From RYN-230 sp963760405 (lineage in GTDB: Bacteria; Actinomycetota; Actinomycetes; Streptosporangiales; Streptosporangiaceae), in contig CAVXCV010000007.1 in assembly GCA_963760405.1 (NCBI GenBank), positions 124,001 to 188,000 of the forward strand: a stretch of DNA of 64,000 nt. Direction: 5' to 3'. Of the stretch, positions 16,908 through 26,280 are shown piece after piece. How positions within the stretch are numbered: position 1 is the first letter of the stretch; each line of letters begins with the position of its first letter. Both the position numbers and the translations under genes were made by a program. Under the pieces are notes generated by a model. It was given only the letters and a program-made list of their open reading frames with translations, was not told the origin of the DNA and made no database searches.

Positions 16908-17507
16908 ATGCCTATCGTGTCTCGCGGCTTCGGCGGGCGCCGGCGGTCCGGCGACGAGAAACTCCCGCCAGGCCAGTACCTGGTCACCGACTTCCCAGTG
17001 CTGTCGGCTGGGCCGACCCCGCGGGTCAACACCGGCTCCTGGGAACTGCGCATCGACACCGGGGACGGGTCGCCGCGCCGCTGGGACTGGACCGCCTTCC
17101 GTGCGCTACCCAGCGAGGAATTCACCGTCAACCTGCACTGCGTCACCAAATGGTCCAAGCTGCACACCCAGTGGCGGGGCGTGTCCCTGGATACGCTGCT
17201 GGCCGACGCGCAGACCAGCGCGGAGTTCGCACTGGCCCGCAGCTATGGCGGTTACACCACGAACCTGCCCCTGGCCGACCTGCTCAACGGCCGGGCCTGG
17301 GTCGCGTTCGAGTTCGACGGCGCGCCACTGGCCGCCGAGCATGGCGGCCCGGCCCGGCTGCTGGTGCCGCACCTGTACCTGTGGAAATCCGCCAAGTGGG
17401 TGCAGGGCATCGACCTGATGACCAAGGACGAGCCCGGGTTCTGGGAGAGCCTCGGCTACCACAACTACGGGGATCCATGGCGCGAGCAGCGGTACTGGGG
17501 CGACTGA
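16908..17507 (+). CDS. Sulfite-oxidase-like molybdopterin oxidoreductase
   Basis: A 199-residue protein of the oxidoreductase molybdopterin-binding family. The invariant Mo-coordinating cysteine is C78 in VNLHCVTKWS. Other family segments are WRGVSLDTLL, YTTNLPLADLL, GGPARLLVPHLYLWKSAKWV and the C-terminal FWESLGYHNYGDPWREQRYWG. It lacks the heme and dimerisation domains of sulfite oxidases, being close to minimal MsrP-like enzymes, but has no Tat signal and should be cytoplasmic. Its end overlaps the ferredoxin-reductase-like gene by 31 bp, suggesting that the latter is its electron partner. Confidence 0.92.
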   Translation: MPIVSRGFGGRRRSGDEKLPPGQYLVTDFPVLSAGPTPRVNTGSWELRIDTGDGSPRRWDWTAFRALPSEEFTVNLHCVTKWSKLHTQWRGVSLDTLLADAQTSAEFALARSYGGYTTNLPLADLLNGRAWVAFEFDGAPLAAEHGGPARLLVPHLYLWKSAKWVQGIDLMTKDEPGFWESLGYHNYGDPWREQRYWGD

Positions 17508-18229
17508 CCTGGCAGGCCGGCACGGTGACCGAGGTGCGCGAGGAGAACCGGACCGCCCGCACCCTCGTGCTCGACGTGCCCGGCTGGCCAGGCCACGCAG
17601 CGGGCCAGCACGTGGACGTGCGGCTGACCGCGGATGACGGCTACTCCGCGCAGCGGTCCTACTCGATCGCGTCCGCCCCGGACGGCAGCCGGCTGGAACT
17701 GACCGTGCAGCGCCTCGACGACGGGGAGGTCTCCCCGTACCTGACCGAGGTGGTGGCCCCGGGTGACCAGCTGGAACTGCGCGGCCCGATCGGCGGCTGG
17801 TTCGTCTGGGACCCGGCGGCCACCGGGCCGGTGCTGCTGCTCGGCGGGGGCAGCGGCATCGTCCCGCTGATGGCGATGATCCGCACCCGGGCCGCGGCCC
17901 GCAGCCATGCGCCGTTCCGGCTGATCTATTCCGTCCGCACTCCGGACACCGCGCTCTACTCAGCGGAGCTTCAGCAACGCAACGCTGCCCGGGATGGTCT
18001 CGACGTCCGCTACGTCTACACCCGGGCTGCCCCGGCCGGTTCGCAGGCCCGGGTCGGCCGCCTCGGCCCGGAGGTGCTCGCGGCGGGCGGCTGGCCGCCG
18101 CAGGCCGCACCGGCCGTCTTCGCCTGCGGCCCGACCGGGTTCGTGGAGGCCGCGGCCAACCTGCTGGTGAACGCGGGCCACGACGCGGCCACGATCAAGA
18201 CCGAACGATTCGGACCCTCCGGAGGCTGA
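17477..18229 (+). CDS. FAD/NAD(P)-binding ferredoxin-reductase-like protein
   Basis: 250 residues from the ATG at 17477, inside the end of the Mo-oxidoreductase gene. FAD site RSYSIAS, phosphate/NAD site GGGSGIVPLMAMIR and a C-terminal CGPTGFVEAAANLL are typical of ferredoxin-NADP reductase/flavohemoprotein-type modules. No [2Fe-2S] domain is attached. With the molybdoenzyme it probably forms an NAD(P)H-linked two-component oxidoreductase, passing electrons by direct contact or through a carrier. Followed 2 bp later by the DUF6510 gene. Confidence 0.92.
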   Translation: MARAAVLGRLTWQAGTVTEVREENRTARTLVLDVPGWPGHAAGQHVDVRLTADDGYSAQRSYSIASAPDGSRLELTVQRLDDGEVSPYLTEVVAPGDQLELRGPIGGWFVWDPAATGPVLLLGGGSGIVPLMAMIRTRAAARSHAPFRLIYSVRTPDTALYSAELQQRNAARDGLDVRYVYTRAAPAGSQARVGRLGPEVLAAGGWPPQAAPAVFACGPTGFVEAAANLLVNAGHDAATIKTERFGPSGG

Positions 18230-18231
18230 CT

Positions 18232-18498
18232 GTGACCACCCATCTGGACGGCAACATGCTCGGCGGGGCACTCGGCGAGGTATTCGCCGTGGACATCACC
18301 GCCGCGGTGGGACGGTGCTCGTCCTGCGGCACGCCCAGCGCGCTGGGCGAGGCCCTGGTGTACTCGGACGCACCGGGCCTGGTGGCCCGGTGCCCGTCCT
18401 GCACCGAAGTGGTGCTGCGGCTGGTCCGCGCGCCTGGCCGGGCCTGGCTGGACCTGCGCGGGGTCAGCTGTCTCGAACTGCCGCTGCCCGGCGAGTGA
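18232..18498 (+). CDS. DUF6510 family zinc-ribbon protein
   Basis: An 88-residue protein matching my memory of DUF6510: HLDGNMLGGALGEVFAVDIT, then RCSSCGTP, VYSDAPGLVARCPSC and LRGVSCLELPLP. Two CxxC pairs (CSSC, CPSC) make a probable zinc ribbon. It is the third member of a compact set with the Mo-oxidoreductase and reductase genes and may help assemble or regulate that pair. The function is not known. Confidence 0.82.
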   Translation: MTTHLDGNMLGGALGEVFAVDITAAVGRCSSCGTPSALGEALVYSDAPGLVARCPSCTEVVLRLVRAPGRAWLDLRGVSCLELPLPGE

Positions 18499-18501
18499 GC
18501 C

Positions 18502-19185
18502 ATGACCAACCTTCCTGAGCCCGCGGGCCACCGGGACCTGCGGGTCTCCGACGCCGACCGGGAACGGGCGGCCGAGGCGCTGCGGATCGCGGCGGGCGAC
18601 GGCCGGATCACGTTCGAGGAGCTGGACGAACGGCTCTCCTCCGCGTACGCCGCGCGGACCTACGGCGAACTGGCCGTGGTCACCGCGGACCTGCCGGGCC
18701 CAGGCCAGGCGCCGGGGGCGTTGCCGGATTCACCGGCGCCGTTCCCGGCCGGCCGGATTGGCGGCAGTCCCGGGGCTGGTGCTTCCGTTGCGGTATTGAG
18801 CGGGGTGGAACGGAAGGGACCGTGGGTGGTACCGCCGGAGCATACGGCGGTCGCCATCCTCGGCGGGATCCAGCTGGACCTGCGGGAGGCCCGGTTCAGC
18901 CAGGCCGAAGTGACCATCCGCGCGTTCACGTTCATGGGCGGGATCGATGTCATCGTGCCGGAGGACATCGAGGTCGAGATCAGCGGCTTCGGCTTCATGG
19001 GCGCGGTGGATCACCAGGCGAGCGGGCCCGGCGCGCCGGGCTCGCCCCGGGTGAAGGTGGTCGGCTGCGCGTGCATGGGTGCCGTCTCGGTCCAGCGGAA
19101 GCCGCCCAGACAGGCGAAAAAGCCCAAGCTGGGCAGCCAGCCCCCGGGCGAGATCGGCGGCGGGCCGCCGCCGGCCAGCGACTGA
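18502..19185 (+). CDS. DUF1707 protein with LiaF-like C-terminal domain
   Basis: 227 residues. Residues 10-60 are a DUF1707 (SHOCT-like) domain (LRVSDADRERAAEALRIAAG, DGRITFEELDERLSSAYAA). After a flexible Gly/Pro stretch, residues 90-190 resemble the cell-wall-active antibiotic response (LiaF/DUF2154) fold (VAILGGIQLDLREARF, FTFMGGIDVIVPEDIEVEI, GFGFMGAVDH). No transmembrane segment. Such proteins are linked to envelope stress sensing, but in this gene the role is unproven. It follows DUF6510 by 3 bp and is probably co-transcribed. Confidence 0.85.
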   Translation: MTNLPEPAGHRDLRVSDADRERAAEALRIAAGDGRITFEELDERLSSAYAARTYGELAVVTADLPGPGQAPGALPDSPAPFPAGRIGGSPGAGASVAVLSGVERKGPWVVPPEHTAVAILGGIQLDLREARFSQAEVTIRAFTFMGGIDVIVPEDIEVEISGFGFMGAVDHQASGPGAPGSPRVKVVGCACMGAVSVQRKPPRQAKKPKLGSQPPGEIGGGPPPASD

Positions 19186-19373
19186 CCAGGAGGGGCGCCG
19201 AATCTGATCCGGCCGGGCGAACCCCTCGATCCGGCCCGGCAAAGGCGACATACTGTCACGGGGAAACCACAACGGGGTGGCGGGGCGGATGATCTTAAGG
19301 CTGGACGGGGCCGGGCCGCGGCATACCCGCAGCCATTTCCAGCCACTCCAGAACTTCTCGGGAGGCTGAGATC

Positions 19374-21008
19374 ATGACGACTGATTCCTTTGTGCCGTTG
19401 CCCGGTAGCGAGCGTGGCTCGTTGCCGGAAGCCGAGGTCACCGGCCCGGTGGACGGCTCACAGCGGGTCGAGGTCACGCTGGTGACCCGGCATCGCCGCC
19501 CGGTACCGCGGGCCCTGATCACCGGCCCAGACACGCTGAGCCGGGGGCAGTTCGCCGCGGAGCACGGCACCGACCCGGCCGACCTCGACCTGATCCGGAC
19601 CGTGCTGGCCCAGCATGGCCTGGAGGTCACCGAGAGCGATGCGGGCGCGCGCCGGGTCAAGGCAGCAGGCCCGCTGTCCGCGCTGGCCGAGACGTTCGGC
19701 GCCGAGCTGAGCATGGCCCGCTCCCCGCACCCGGTACCTGGTGCGCAGCCCGCCGAGCACCGGTACCGGCGGGGCGGCCTGCGCCTCCCGGCCGAGCTGG
19801 ACGGCATCGTGCTGGCCGTGCTGGGCCTGGACGACCGGCCGCAGGCCCAGCCGCACTTCCGGTACGCGCCGCCCGCCAGGGCCCGGGCCGCGGGTCCGGG
19901 GCCTGATGGCACCGGCGCCGCCCCGGCCGCGGCCCCGGTGTCCTACACGCCGCCGCAGGTGGCGGCGGCGTACCAGTTTCCCGCGGGTACCGACGGGACC
20001 GGGCAGACGCTGGCCGTGATCGAGCTGGGCGGCGGCTTCGGCCAAAGCGACCTGGATGCCTACTTTGGCGGCCTGGGCATCCCGGTGCCGTCGGTCACCG
20101 CCGTCGGCGTGGACGGCGCCGACAACGTGCCCGGGCAGGACCCGAACGGCGCGGACGGGGAAGTGCTGCTGGACATCGAGGTGGCAGGCGCGGTCGCACC
20201 GGGCGCGGCCATGGTGGTGTACTTCGCGCCCAACACCGACCAGGGGTTCGTGGACGCGGTGACCACCGCGGTGCACGCCACCCCCACGCCCACCGTGGTC
20301 AGCATCAGCTGGGGCCAGTCCGAGGACACCTGGACCGCGCAGGGCCGCGATGCCCTGGACCAGGCCATGGCGGACGCGGCCGCGCTCGGCGTCACCGTGA
20401 CCGTGGCCGCCGGGGACAACGGCAGCACCGACGGCGCCACCGACGGCGCGAACCACGCGGACTTCCCGGCGTCCAGCCCGCACGCGCTGGCCTGCGGCGG
20501 CACCAACCTGCAGGCCGACACCGCCACCGGCACGATCAGCTCGGAGACCGTGTGGAACGACGGGCCCGGCCGGGGTGCGACCGGCGGCGGGGTCAGCGAC
20601 GTGTACCCGCTTCCCTCCTGGCAGGACAGTGCCGGGGTGCAGCCGGACACCGGGCGCGGGGTGCCGGACGTGGCGGGCTGCGCCGACCCGCAGACCGGCT
20701 ACCAGGTCCTGGTGGACGGCAACCAGACGGTCATCGGCGGCACCAGCGCGGTCGCCCCGCTGTGGGCGGGCCTGATCTGCCGGCTCAGCCAGGCCGACAG
20801 CGGCACGAAGTTCGGGCTGATCCAGTCGCTGCTCTACGCGGGCGTGACCGCTGGCGCGGCCGCGGCCGGGTTCCGCGACATCACCCAGGGCAACAACGGC
20901 GGCTACGCGGCCGGGCCGGGCTGGGACGCCTGCACCGGCCTGGGCACCCCGGTGGGCAGCGCGCTGGGCAGCGTGGTCAGCGGCGGCGGTGGCGCGGCGG
21001 CCGGCTAG
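19374..21008 (+). CDS. S53 family serine-carboxyl peptidase (sedolisin/kumamolisin)
   Basis: An acid-active endopeptidase of 544 residues. A pro-kumamolisin activation domain occupies about 1-165 and the catalytic domain about 185-540. The triad is visible as E263 and D267 (DGEVLLDIEVAGA) and S458 (GGTSAVAPLWAG), with oxyanion D348 (VAAGDNGST). The Ca-binding end is present (FRDITQGNNGGYAAGPGWD; GLGTPVG). The start follows GGGAGG. No classical signal peptide is seen, as in several family members, so export is uncertain. Confidence 0.95.
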   Translation: MTTDSFVPLPGSERGSLPEAEVTGPVDGSQRVEVTLVTRHRRPVPRALITGPDTLSRGQFAAEHGTDPADLDLIRTVLAQHGLEVTESDAGARRVKAAGPLSALAETFGAELSMARSPHPVPGAQPAEHRYRRGGLRLPAELDGIVLAVLGLDDRPQAQPHFRYAPPARARAAGPGPDGTGAAPAAAPVSYTPPQVAAAYQFPAGTDGTGQTLAVIELGGGFGQSDLDAYFGGLGIPVPSVTAVGVDGADNVPGQDPNGADGEVLLDIEVAGAVAPGAAMVVYFAPNTDQGFVDAVTTAVHATPTPTVVSISWGQSEDTWTAQGRDALDQAMADAAALGVTVTVAAGDNGSTDGATDGANHADFPASSPHALACGGTNLQADTATGTISSETVWNDGPGRGATGGGVSDVYPLPSWQDSAGVQPDTGRGVPDVAGCADPQTGYQVLVDGNQTVIGGTSAVAPLWAGLICRLSQADSGTKFGLIQSLLYAGVTAGAAAAGFRDITQGNNGGYAAGPGWDACTGLGTPVGSALGSVVSGGGGAAAG

Positions 21009-21042
21009 GCGGGTTCTCCTACCGGCTAGGCGGGTTCGTCTA
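21001..21042. repeat. 21-bp duplication across two convergent stop codons
   Basis: Two copies of CCGGCTAGGCGGGTTCTCCT(A), the second with two changes, lie head to tail. They contain the stop codon of the protease gene on the plus strand and the last codons of the PfkB gene on the minus strand. A local duplication probably created the present gene ends. Confidence 0.85.
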
Positions 21043-21988
21043 CCGGCCGGGCCAGCCAGTCCCAGCCGGGACGGCTGGCCAGCTCCGCGGCCCACGGCGG
21101 CTCGGCCCCGGCCCGGGCGCAGGTGAGGGCCGCCGCTTCGGCGGCGGCACTCATCGCCGCCCGCACCGCGTCGGCCCGCCGCAGGTCGGCGCGGCCCAGC
21201 TGCTGCCCGGTCCACCAGCCGAGGAACGCGCCGCCGAACGCGTCACCGGCGCCGACCGTGTCCACCACGGTGACCGGGGGCACCTCCGCGGCCACCTGGA
21301 ACCCGGCGCCGAAACCACGCGCCGGGCGCGGCCCGTCCGTGATCATGACCAGGGTCGCCCCGGCGCCGAGCAGTTCGGCCGCGGCCGCCTCGGTGCCCAG
21401 CCCGGGGTAGAGGTATTCGAGATCCTCGACGCTGGCCTTGACCGCGTCGGCGCGGCGCAGTACCCGGGCGATCCGGCCGGCGTAGTCCCGCGGCCGGGTG
21501 ATCGCCTGCGGCCGGCAGTTGGGATCCAGCAGCACCAGGGTGGTGCTGGCCGCGGCCGCCACCAGCTGCTCGAGGCTGCGCCCGGCCGGGTCCACGGCCA
21601 GCGCCAGGCCGCCCACGTGCAGGGCGGCGGTGCCGGGCGGCAGCGCGGCCAGGGCCCTGGTGTAGTCGAGCTGGAACGCGGAGGTACCGGGCAGGTAGAA
21701 GCTGTACTCCGGCATCCCGCCCGGGCCGATGTGCACCACGGCCAGGGTGCTCGGCTCAGCGGTCTCCGCGGTGATGGCGAGCGCCACCCCGTCGGCGGCC
21801 AGGCTGTCCCGGAGCAGGCCGCCGAATCGGTCCGCGGACAGCCGGCCCAGGAAGGCGACGGGCAGGCCGAGCCGGGCCATGGCCCGGGCCGCGTTGAACG
21901 GGCCCCCGCCGGGCCGGGCGTGCACGTGCCCGGCGGGGTCAACGATCAGGTCGATGAGGGCCTCACCGGCTACCGTGATCACGGGCAT
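21026..21988 (-). CDS. PfkB family carbohydrate kinase
   Basis: Phosphorylates a sugar with ATP; 320 residues. PfkB signatures are clear: GEALIDLIVD at the N-terminus, GGGPFNAARAMARLGLPVAFLG (signature 1, about 27-48) and DTVGAGDAFGGAFLGWW (signature 2, with the catalytic Asp in GAGD). The overall form resembles fructokinases, but the sugar is not determined. It lies in the minus-strand group with serS and a methyltransferase and converges with the protease gene. Confidence 0.93.
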   Translation of the reverse strand: MPVITVAGEALIDLIVDPAGHVHARPGGGPFNAARAMARLGLPVAFLGRLSADRFGGLLRDSLAADGVALAITAETAEPSTLAVVHIGPGGMPEYSFYLPGTSAFQLDYTRALAALPPGTAALHVGGLALAVDPAGRSLEQLVAAAASTTLVLLDPNCRPQAITRPRDYAGRIARVLRRADAVKASVEDLEYLYPGLGTEAAAAELLGAGATLVMITDGPRPARGFGAGFQVAAEVPPVTVVDTVGAGDAFGGAFLGWWTGQQLGRADLRRADAVRAAMSAAAEAAALTCARAGAEPPWAAELASRPGWDWLARPVDEPA

Positions 21989-22009
21989 GCCCGGTCCCGC
22001 GAGCCGCGG

Positions 22010-23272
22010 TCAGTCGCCGGGCCGCGCGCCGAGCGTCGCGGGCGCGCCGTAGGACCGCAGCACGTCGGGGACGGCCACCGTGCCCCCTTCGTCCTGGAAG
22101 TTTTCCATGATCGACAACAGCGACCGGGCGGTCGCCCCGGTCCCGTTCAGCGTGTGCACGAACTCCAGCTTGCCGTCGCGGCGGAACCGGATGTTCAGCC
22201 GCCGGGCCTGGTAGTCCGTGGTGTTCGAGCAGGAGGTGATCTCCCGGTACCGCTGCTGGGCCGGGAACCAGGCCTCGATGTCGTACTTTTTCGCGGCGGG
22301 CGCGCCGAGGTCGCCGACGGCGATGTTCATCACCCGGTAGGGCAGGCCGAGGGCCCGGACGATCTCTTCCTCGTAGCCGAGCAGCTGCTCGTGGAACTCC
22401 GCGGACTGCTCAGGCAGGCAGTAGACGTACATCTCCACCTTGTCGAACTGGTGCACCCGGAACATGCCCTTGGTGTCCTTGCCCGCCGCCCCGGCCTCAC
22501 GGCGGAAGTTCGTGCTGAACGCCGCGTACCGGGCGGGCAGCTCGCTTTCCTCCAGCCGCTCGTCCGTGTGGATCCCGGCCAGCGCCACCTCCGAGGTCCC
22601 GGTCAGGTAGAGGTTGTCCTTCTCCAGGTGGTAGAGGTTGGATTCCTCGGTGGGCAGGAAGCCGGTGCCGTACATGGCCCGCTCGCCGACCAGGACCGGC
22701 GGCAGCACGGCCAGGAACCCCTGGCCCGCCAGCTTGTCCAGCACGAACCGGTACAGCGCCATCTCGGTCAGGGCCACGTCGCCGATCCGGTAGGCGAACC
22801 TGGACCCGGACAGCCGGGCGCCGCGGGCCATGTCGATCCAGCCCCGCGGCGAGCCCAGGTCGGTGGCATCCCGCACCGGGAACGAGAACGACGGCGGCTC
22901 CCCCCAGGTGCGCAGCACCACCGAGTCCTCCTCGGCCATCCCCTCAGCGGCTGAGGGGTCGGGGAGGTTCGGGATGCGGCCGAGCAGCGCCTGCCGGGTC
23001 CGGTCGGCCTCAGCCTGCTCGGTCTCGGCCGCCTCGAGCTCTCTCTTGAGCTGCCGCAGTTCAGCGATGTCCGCCTCGCTCGGCTTGCCGCCGCCCCGGT
23101 TCCCCTTGGAGGAACGGTTCTGCTCGGCGCGCAGCAGCTCCGCCCGCTCGGTCAGCTCGCGCCAGGTACGGTCCGCGGCGAGCAGGGCATCGAAATCGTC
23201 GGCGGCGCCACGGCGGGCCAGCGCCGCCCGGTACCGGTCCGGTTCCTGCCGGGCTGCCTTCAGGTCAATCAC
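22010..23272 (-). CDS. serS: Serine--tRNA ligase
   Basis: Charges tRNA-Ser and tRNA-Sec. From the GTG at 23272 (VIDLKAARQEPDRYRAAL) the protein has 420 residues, the usual bacterial size. An upstream ATG adds only seven residues. An N-terminal coiled-coil arm (about 30-105) is followed by a class II core with LAGIHTDERLEESELPARYA, motif 2 (FSTNFRREAGAAGKDTKGMFRVHQF, cited in parts: NFRREAG, RVHQF) and motif 3 (LNGTGATARSLLSIMEN). No deviation in active-site residues is seen. Confidence 0.97.
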   Translation of the reverse strand: MIDLKAARQEPDRYRAALARRGAADDFDALLAADRTWRELTERAELLRAEQNRSSKGNRGGGKPSEADIAELRQLKRELEAAETEQAEADRTRQALLGRIPNLPDPSAAEGMAEEDSVVLRTWGEPPSFSFPVRDATDLGSPRGWIDMARGARLSGSRFAYRIGDVALTEMALYRFVLDKLAGQGFLAVLPPVLVGERAMYGTGFLPTEESNLYHLEKDNLYLTGTSEVALAGIHTDERLEESELPARYAAFSTNFRREAGAAGKDTKGMFRVHQFDKVEMYVYCLPEQSAEFHEQLLGYEEEIVRALGLPYRVMNIAVGDLGAPAAKKYDIEAWFPAQQRYREITSCSNTTDYQARRLNIRFRRDGKLEFVHTLNGTGATARSLLSIMENFQDEGGTVAVPDVLRSYGAPATLGARPGD

Positions 23273-23307
23273 CTGCGCGAGTCTAGCGGGCATGCCCGGT
23301 CCGCGGC

Positions 23308-24504
23308 TCAGTCCGGCAAGTCAACGCAGACCAGGGCCCAGGGACGGTCCTGGAGGCGGGTCATGGCCAGGGTCGCCCGCCGGGTCCCGGACAGCTTCAG
23401 CTGCCGCCGCAGCGCGTCCACGTCCCCGGCCAGCCCACGGCGCCGGATGTCCACCGCGCCGATGTCCAGCCTGCGCAGCCGGGCGGGCAGCTCCTTCTGC
23501 TGCCAGGGCGCCGAGTCGATCACCTGGAGCGTGCGCGCGAACGGGGTGCGCACCGGCGCGTCCGCGGCCAGGAACGCGATCTGCGGGTCGATCTGCCATC
23601 CGCCGGTGGCCGCGGCGAGCTCGGCGACCAGGCCGGCCCGGGTCACCGCCGGGTTCGGGTCGAGCAGGTACTCCCCTGGCGCGGCCACCGCGGCGGGCGC
23701 GGTGCCCGGCACTGCGGTGAGGGTGCAGGCGGTGCGGGCCGGACCGCCGGGCAGGATGGTGGCCCGCCGCTGCGTGGTGGCCAGGGCCGGGGACCAGGCC
23801 ACCGCTTCTTTCAGGTCGCGCCGCAGCGCGATGAACTCGGTCTCCCAGCCCGGCGGCACCGCGTCCCGCGGCAGCCCGGGCGCGGCTTTGATGCCGACCC
23901 GGCGGACCGGTCCGGCCAGGCTGAAGCACCAGTCCAGCGGCGGCTCGCTGTCCCCCGGCCGCAGCCGCCGTGATCCGGTGCGCCGGGCCGGGTCGATGAA
24001 TACCGCGTCCAGGCCACCCAGGTCCACGTCGCGGACGTCCTGCTGGACCGTGCTGACGTTCGGGCAGGCCTGGCAGGCCCGGGCGTTGGCCTCGGCCATG
24101 CGCAGGTGCAGCGGGTCGGTGTCCACCGCCAGGACCTGGTGGCTGGCCGCGAGCGTGATGAGGTCCCCGCCGATCCCGCAGCACAGGTCGGCGACCCGGC
24201 CAGCGCCCGCGTACCGGGCCGCGCGGTGCCCGGCGATCAGCTCGCCGGACGCCTGCTCCAGGCCGGGCCGGGTGAAGTACATGTCCATCGCCCGGGCGAA
24301 CTTCGACCGGGCGGCCAGCCGCAGCTCATGCTGGGCCAGGGCCGCCGCGACCAGGGCGGCCGGATACCGGGCCCGCAGCTGGCTGCCCAGCCGCAGCGCG
24401 CTGTCCGCGGTCACCGGCTGATCGGCCAGGGAAGCGAGCAGGTCCTGGCCCGGCTGGGAGAGCAGGGCTGCGAACCGGGCCTCGGCCTCCGACCCGGCAG
24501 TCAC
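23308..24504 (-). CDS. SAM-dependent methyltransferase with THUMP-like C-terminal domain
   Basis: 398 residues. A SAM-binding domain starts around residue 100 (VADLCCGIGGDLITLAA, GxGxG-like), with an acidic strand end AVDTDPLHLRMAEANA and a DPARR motif (VFIDPARRTGSRRL). The last 90 residues match the THUMP-like domain of uncharacterised bacterial RNA methyltransferases (VDIRRRGLAGDVDALRRQLK, ALVCVDLPD). Modification of rRNA or tRNA is the likely role. The target base is unknown. Same strand and spacing as serS. Confidence 0.88.
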   Translation of the reverse strand: MTAGSEAEARFAALLSQPGQDLLASLADQPVTADSALRLGSQLRARYPAALVAAALAQHELRLAARSKFARAMDMYFTRPGLEQASGELIAGHRAARYAGAGRVADLCCGIGGDLITLAASHQVLAVDTDPLHLRMAEANARACQACPNVSTVQQDVRDVDLGGLDAVFIDPARRTGSRRLRPGDSEPPLDWCFSLAGPVRRVGIKAAPGLPRDAVPPGWETEFIALRRDLKEAVAWSPALATTQRRATILPGGPARTACTLTAVPGTAPAAVAAPGEYLLDPNPAVTRAGLVAELAAATGGWQIDPQIAFLAADAPVRTPFARTLQVIDSAPWQQKELPARLRRLDIGAVDIRRRGLAGDVDALRRQLKLSGTRRATLAMTRLQDRPWALVCVDLPD

Positions 24505-24623
24505 CCCAGAGCACCTCCCAGCGCTGTCGCTGGCAGGCTACCCCGGGCTGGAAACCCTCCGGCGATACCGCATCAGCTGGCCGGCCGTGCCCTCCGGCCG
24601 GGTTATCCCGCTACGCTCGCATT

Positions 24624-26280
24624 ATGGCCGCCGCGGAGACTGCACGCACCGGGTCCGGGCCCGGTGAGCCCAGGCCCGCCGCGCCGCCCGCGGAGCCGGC
24701 CGGGCGCCCGGCCGGGCTGCCGCTGCGCTGGGCCTGCCCTGCCGCGGTGGGCGGGGGCCTCGCCCTGGCCGCCGCATTCCCGCCGACCGGGATCTGGCCG
24801 CTGGCGGCGGCCGGACCCGCCCTGCTCGCCGTGGCCCTGTACCGGCGGCGGCTGCGCGGCTCGTTCGGGATCGGCCTGCTCTTCGGCGTCTCCTTCTTTG
24901 TCCCGCTGCTGTCCTGGCTGATCAACGTGGCCTGGTACGCCTGGGCAGCGCTGGCGATCGCCGAGGCGGTCATCTTCGGCCTGCTCGCCGTCGGCCAGCG
25001 GCTGCTGCTGACGCTGCCCGCCTGGCCGCTCCCGGTGGCTGGCTGGTGGGTCGCGGCGGAAGCGCTGCGCACCCGGTGGCCGTACGCGTTCCCGTGGGGC
25101 AGGCTCGCGATGAGCCAGGCTGGCGCGCCGACCGCGGGCTGGGCCGCGATCGGCGGCCCGCCCCTGCTGTCCTTCCTGGTGGCCCTGGCCGGGGCCACCG
25201 CCGCCTGGGCTCTGCTCCGGCTCGTCTGGGCGGCCCCGGCCCGGACGGGGCCCGGCTGGTGGTGGCGAACGGCGCTCCCCGTGCTCGCGGCCACCGCCGC
25301 AGCCGGGGTGGCGCTGTCCGGAGCCCTGCTGCCGGCCGATCACCCCGGGCCAGCGGACCGCAGTACCGAGGTGGCCGCGGTCCAGGGCAACGTGCCGCAC
25401 TCGCGGAACCTGACCGGGCTGCTCCGCGCCAGCACCGTGACGCAGAACCACGCAGCCGCCACCCTGGCCCTGGCCGCCCAGGTCAGGGCGGGGCAGCGGC
25501 CCGCACCGGATCTGGTCATCTGGCCGGAGAACTCCACCGACCTGGACCCTGCGCAGTACCCCCCGGTCTACGACACGATCTTCGCCGCGGTCACCGCGAT
25601 CGACCGGCCGGTGCTGGTCGGCGCGCTGCTGCAGAACCCGCTGCGCAATGCGGGACAGCTGTGGCTGCCCCGGCGCGGCCCGGTGCAGATCTACGTCAAG
25701 CGCCAGCTGGTGCCGTTCGGCGAGTACATCCCGTTCCGTGGCCTGCTCTCGCACATCACGTCGCTGGTCAGCCTGCAGCCGGTGGACTTCACCCCGGGCC
25801 ACCGGGCGGTGGTCTTCGGCGTCGGCGCCATCCGGCTCGGCGACGTGATCTGCTACGAGGTCGGCTTCGACAACCTGGTGCGCTCGGAGGTGACCGCGGG
25901 CGCGAACCTGCTCGCCGTGCAGTCCAACGACGCCACGTTCGAGGTGGACGGGCAGACCGGCGAGTCCGCCCAGCAGCTGGCGATGGCCCGGATCCAGGCG
26001 GTCACCTCCGACCGGTCGGTGGTGTACGCGTCCACCACCGGGATCAGCGCGATCATCGCGCCCGGACGGCACCCTGCTCGGCCACACCGGCACCTGGCAG
26101 CGCGCGGTGCTGGACGCCAGGGTGCCGCTGCGTACCGGCCGGACCCTGGCCGACCAGGCCGGCGACTGGCCGGAAGTGGTCATGGTCGCGCTGACCATCG
26201 CCGCGCTGGGCTGGGCCATCGCCATGGCCTGGAGAACCCGGGGTGGCCCGCCGCGGCCCGGCCATGCGGCGGCGGCCTGA
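24624..26280 (+). CDS. lnt: Apolipoprotein N-acyltransferase 1, frameshifted near 26061
   Basis: Transfers an acyl chain to the N-terminal Cys of lipoproteins. About 230 residues of membrane helices are followed by a nitrilase-like domain with the triad Glu (IWPENSTD), Lys (VKRQLVPFGEYIPFR) and Cys (GDVICYEVGFD). At 26061-26063 the run CCC has one C too many. Without it the frame continues APDGTLLGHTGTWQRAVL to a TM helix (VVMVALTIAALGWAIAMAW) and stops at 26280, 551 residues in all. With the extra C the frame stays open and joins the downstream gene as one continuous 1097-codon frame. Confidence 0.92.
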
